From: Voacanga thouarsii
Lineage: Eukaryota > Streptophyta > Magnoliopsida > Gentianales > Apocynaceae
Direction: 5' to 3'
NCBI GenBank assembly: GCA_026120185.1
Contig: JANUWF010001659.1
Location: 3,162,001-3,226,000, forward strand
DNA: 64,000 nucleotides
In this document: positions 60,790 to 64,000 of the stretch, one piece after another
Layout of the letters: the number at the start of each line of letters is the position of its first letter
Numbering within the stretch: position 1 is the first letter of the stretch
Made by a program: the position numbers and the translations under genes
Notes under the pieces: generated by a model
What the model was told of the DNA's origin: nothing
Databases searched by the model: none
The model's input: only the letters and a program-made list of their open reading frames with translations

Positions 60790-63700
60790 GTTTAAAGGAA
60801 AAAATGCCAGTGGCAAATCAAAGTACTCGCTGGTTTGCATGTTATCTTGCCAGTTTCTTTAAGGAGATCAATAATATACTTCTGTTTTGAGATAAATATG
60901 CTACTTCGATCCCAAGAAATTATTTCAACCTTCTTAACTCTTTGATCTTGAACTACTTAGTCAAGCAATGACTTAGATGCTATCTTTCATGAACATCATT
61001 CCTAGTAATTATTATAAGTGGTGTGACTCCCCCTAAAACTGAGTGCTTGATGAACAAAGTATGATTCCCTCAGCTTTGTCTATACCTTGCGGCTATCATG
61101 ACTCTAGAAAATTTCCTGAACCATGCCCATGGGGATTGTTTAATGCCATATAAGGCCTTTTTCAACTCACTCACGGTTTGAGCAGCCAAATTGTTCCTAT
61201 AACTTGGTGGTACTTCCATGTAGATTTCTTCCTTGAGTTCTCCATGTAGAAATGCATTTTTAACATCAAATTGCTACAACTCCTAGCCATAATTAGTTGC
61301 TAAAGATAAGAGAATCCTAATAGTATTCATCTTTGCAAATGGTGTGAAAGTCTCCAGTTAGTCAATTTCATAAGTCTAGGTATAGCCTTTGGCCACAACC
61401 TTGCCTCATGTCTTTCAATTGATCCAGTTGCCCTACACTTCACAGTATAAACCCATTTACATCTCACTGGTCTCTTTCCTGTTGGCAACTTCACCAATTC
61501 CCGTGTTTTGTTTTTTTCCAAAGCTAGTTCATCATTCATGGCTTGTTTGCAACGCTCATTGGTCAAAGCCTTAGATAGAGTTTTAGGTATGGCAATAGTA
61601 TTTAGGCTAACAAGAAAGGCTTTATGAGATGGTGAAAATTTCTCGAAAGAAAGGAATTGTGCAAGAGGGTATAACGGTTGTTTGGTGCATTATGCAGTTC
61701 CTTTCCTAATAGCAATTGGAAGGTCCTGATGAGATTTAGTTTCATCATCCAATGAATCAAAAAATGTTACCTCATCCGCAGGAGCCGGATTGGAGGCTTG
61801 AACTTATGTACAGGGATATCTTCTTCCTTGATTATACCTTGCCAAATCTCTCATTCTCAAGGATGGTAATTGTCTTTTCAAGCTCAGACATAGAATTAGA
61901 TTTAGACACCGGATTGAAATCAGATAAATTAGACTAAGGCATAGAATTAGATAGGGTCAGACTCACAGAGTTAGAATTAGACTTAGGCACAGGTTTACAA
62001 GATGGCAAGTCCAGTAAGAAGAAATCCTGGCAATCTCCCCTATCCTTATCTTCCGTTGTTGAAGACTCCCCTGAAGATAAGGTGTTAAGAAATAAGCATC
62101 ATGTTCATTGAATGTAACATCTGCTAAGGCATAGAACTTTTTGATGGAGGAAGGTAACACCTTATCTTCTTTTTAGATATAGGAATGGCTATCTTCTTCC
62201 TTGATTATACCTTGCCAAAATCTCTCATTCTCAAGGACAGTAATTGTCTTTTCAAGCTCAGCCATAGAATTAGATTTAGACACCGGATTGAAATCAGGTA
62301 AACTAAATTCAGGCATAGAATTAGACAGGGTTAGACTCACAGGGTTAGAATTACAAGATGGCAATTCAAGTAAGAAGAAATCTTGGAAATCTCCCTTATC
62401 CTTATCTTCTGTTGTTGAAGCCTCCCCTAAAGATAAGGTGTTAAGAAATAAGCATCATGTTCATTGAATGTAACATCTACCAAGGCATATAACTTTTTTG
62501 AAGGAGGAAGGTAACATTTGTATCCTTTTTGAGTTGATGAGTAACCTACGAAGACATATTTATGTGCTCTAGGATCCAACTTGCCTCGATTTTAACTATG
62601 AATGTGAATAGAAGACATGCCCAAACACCCTAGGAACAAGATTATTTGTAATTTGTAGACTTGGATAAAATTTTAGTAGAATTTCCATTGAACTCTTGAA
62701 CCCCAAGACTTGAAGGCAAACGGTTTATAATATGAGTCGCTGTAAGAGCAGCTTTGCCCCAAAAGGATTTTAGACACATTTTTCTAAAAAGGAAGGCTTG
62801 GGTTGATTCAAGGAGATGACCATCTTTTCTTTTTGCTACTCCATTTTGTTCTGGAGTATCAACACAAGATGACTCATGCATGATTCTTTCTTTTTGAAAG
62901 TATGGAGTTTGGACTTGATTGAAGTAGTCCTTAGCATTGTCCGACCTAAACATTTTGATGTTAACCCCAAGTTGATTTTTAAGCATGGAACAGAAATTTT
63001 GGGAGGATAGTACTAACATCAGATTTGTGCTTGAGTAAGAATATCCAAGTAACATGAGTACAATAATTGATAAAAGAAACAAACCATTTTGCCCCAGTAA
63101 CAATGGGAATAGTAGAAAGACCCTCAATATCATTATGAATAAGATGAACGGAATAGAACTTCTAGTATTACTAACTAGAAAAGATACTCATTTCTGTTTA
63201 GCAAGTTCACCCACATTGTAATGAAATTCTTCAACATTTAGACCCTTAAACAAAAGAAACAAAATTTTGACAATATTAAAGTATGGATGTCCAAGTTGGT
63301 GATGGTAGAGCCATACTTTTTCTTTATTAGATGAAAGAGACTCTAAATGAAAGGAGTGAGAGAAATTGTCCTTAATCTCGTTTGATAGGCTTGGTGCATC
63401 AAGAAAGTAAAGGCCACACTGTTCTCTAGCATGTCCAATCCTCTTCTCTTGGGCGAGTTTTTGGATAGAGATTAGGTTTGTGGACAATTTAGGGATATGA
63501 AGAACATTTTTTAAAGTTAAGGATGGGTTGATTTGATGTCAAGGAGCCGTCAACAATGGCTATTTTCCTACTACTTGGACATGATTTGTATGTGAGAAAA
63601 GGATTTGGTAAGTGGGTCGTATAATCGATGGCTCCTGAAGCCATGGTCTAGGAGTTGGCAAAGGTTGTTCTTGAGACATTTAAACCAATAGAGAATGGAA

Positions 63701-64000
63701 ACTTACATGAGTATGTTGAGGAACAAGTACTTGAGAATTTGTCTAGGTTGCCAATAAGGCACCTTACTCTCTCAACTTCTTTTTGACTGAGACTACCCCA
63801 TGGCTTAGATTGAAGCATCTCTATTGATTGTGTTGTAGCGGGTGTCTGTATAATCTCCAGCATCTTCTCTAATTAAAGATACGATCTTTGGGCAGTAAAG
63901 GCCGGTCGCTAAACCACCAGCAATGAAGGCTGGTTCAACTTTACTTCAAGAATTGAGATGTTGAGCAATTAAGGCTGATCACTAAACAACCGGAAATGAA
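60790..64000 (-). pseudogene. Degenerate Copia polyprotein (gag end, protease, integrase, RT)
   Basis: Read on the minus strand from 64000 downward. 63648-63863: SLSQKEVERVRCLIGNLDKF linker. 63530-63660: protease region, with MASGAIDYTT in place of the usual DSGATDH. 63188-63487: pre-integrase (IGHAREQCGLYFLD, LYHHQLGHPYFNI). 62642-63133: integrase core (FRSDNAKDYFN, SSCVDTPEQNGVAKRK, FWGKAALTATHIINRLP). 61327-61566: RT start (GKRPVRCKWVYTVKCRATGS). About 60850-61326: RT core (FDVKNAFLHGELKEEIYMEV, KKALYGIKQSPWAWF, FLGIEVA). The catalytic YVDD site is destroyed, and stops and frameshifts are frequent. No LTR is visible. It runs antisense to TOM1 and belongs to a different Copia group from the one at 29.6-33.1 kb. 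Confidence 0.9.
61813..62480. repeat. Tandem duplication of about 370 bp inside the Copia relic
   Basis: The block from ATCTTCTTCCTTGATTATAC through AAGCATCATGTTCATTGAATG is present at 61813-62112 and again at about 62188-62468 with small differences, including an extra TTAGACTTAGGCACAGG segment in the first. It lies in the linker between the integrase and RT regions. Confidence 0.85.

Overview
The window looks like nuclear DNA of a dicot plant. It is AT-rich and intron-rich, and it holds a TOM1-type membrane protein gene, an RWP-RK (RKD) transcription factor gene, an Au-like SINE, long solo LTRs, a hAT transposon, Copia and Gypsy remnants and a Helitron. No species can be named from the sequence. 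Most coding content is broken mobile DNA. Only the right-hand third (about 45.8-57.2 kb) resembles ordinary host genes, and the TOM1-like gene there is incomplete inside the window.

Layout. 1-13.1 kb holds two direct copies (A: 1-5466; B: 5467-13112) of a repeat that returns inverted as copy C at 38.9-44.8 kb, so the 26 kb between them is the loop of a large inverted repeat. A core repeat of about 110 bp recurs many times in all three copies. Copy B is split by a 4.4 kb solo LTR (6112-10502, target duplication CAAAA). A second solo LTR of the same family lies reversed at 14640-22492 (target duplication AACAT). It carries a hAT transposon (17304-20590, 8-bp target duplication), and the empty site for that hAT survives in the first LTR.

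From about 24.1 to 38.8 kb lies a decayed Helitron. It has a Rep (HUH) region with stops and frameshifts, no visible helicase, an RPA-like single-strand-binding gene, then exon-intron fragments of NADP-isocitrate dehydrogenase, an A20/AN1 stress-associated protein and an unknown gene. It ends in a hairpin followed by CTAG|T. Between Rep and RPA sits a Copia element in two pieces (LTR plus gag, then integrase tail plus reverse transcriptase). Between those pieces, antisense to Copia, is an RKD gene with an intact RWP-RK domain, its introns and its own TATA box.

45.8-48.1 kb (minus strand) is a multi-exon gene with a conserved block known from plant DUF7699/CCCH-62-like proteins. It is head to head with a TOM1-like gene starting at 49159. 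Seven TOM1 exons are visible. The intron after exon 5 is about 6 kb and holds a SINE, a Gypsy fragment and a third solo LTR (54214-56414). The exons for the last third of the protein are not seen before a degenerate antisense Copia polyprotein occupies 60.8-64 kb.
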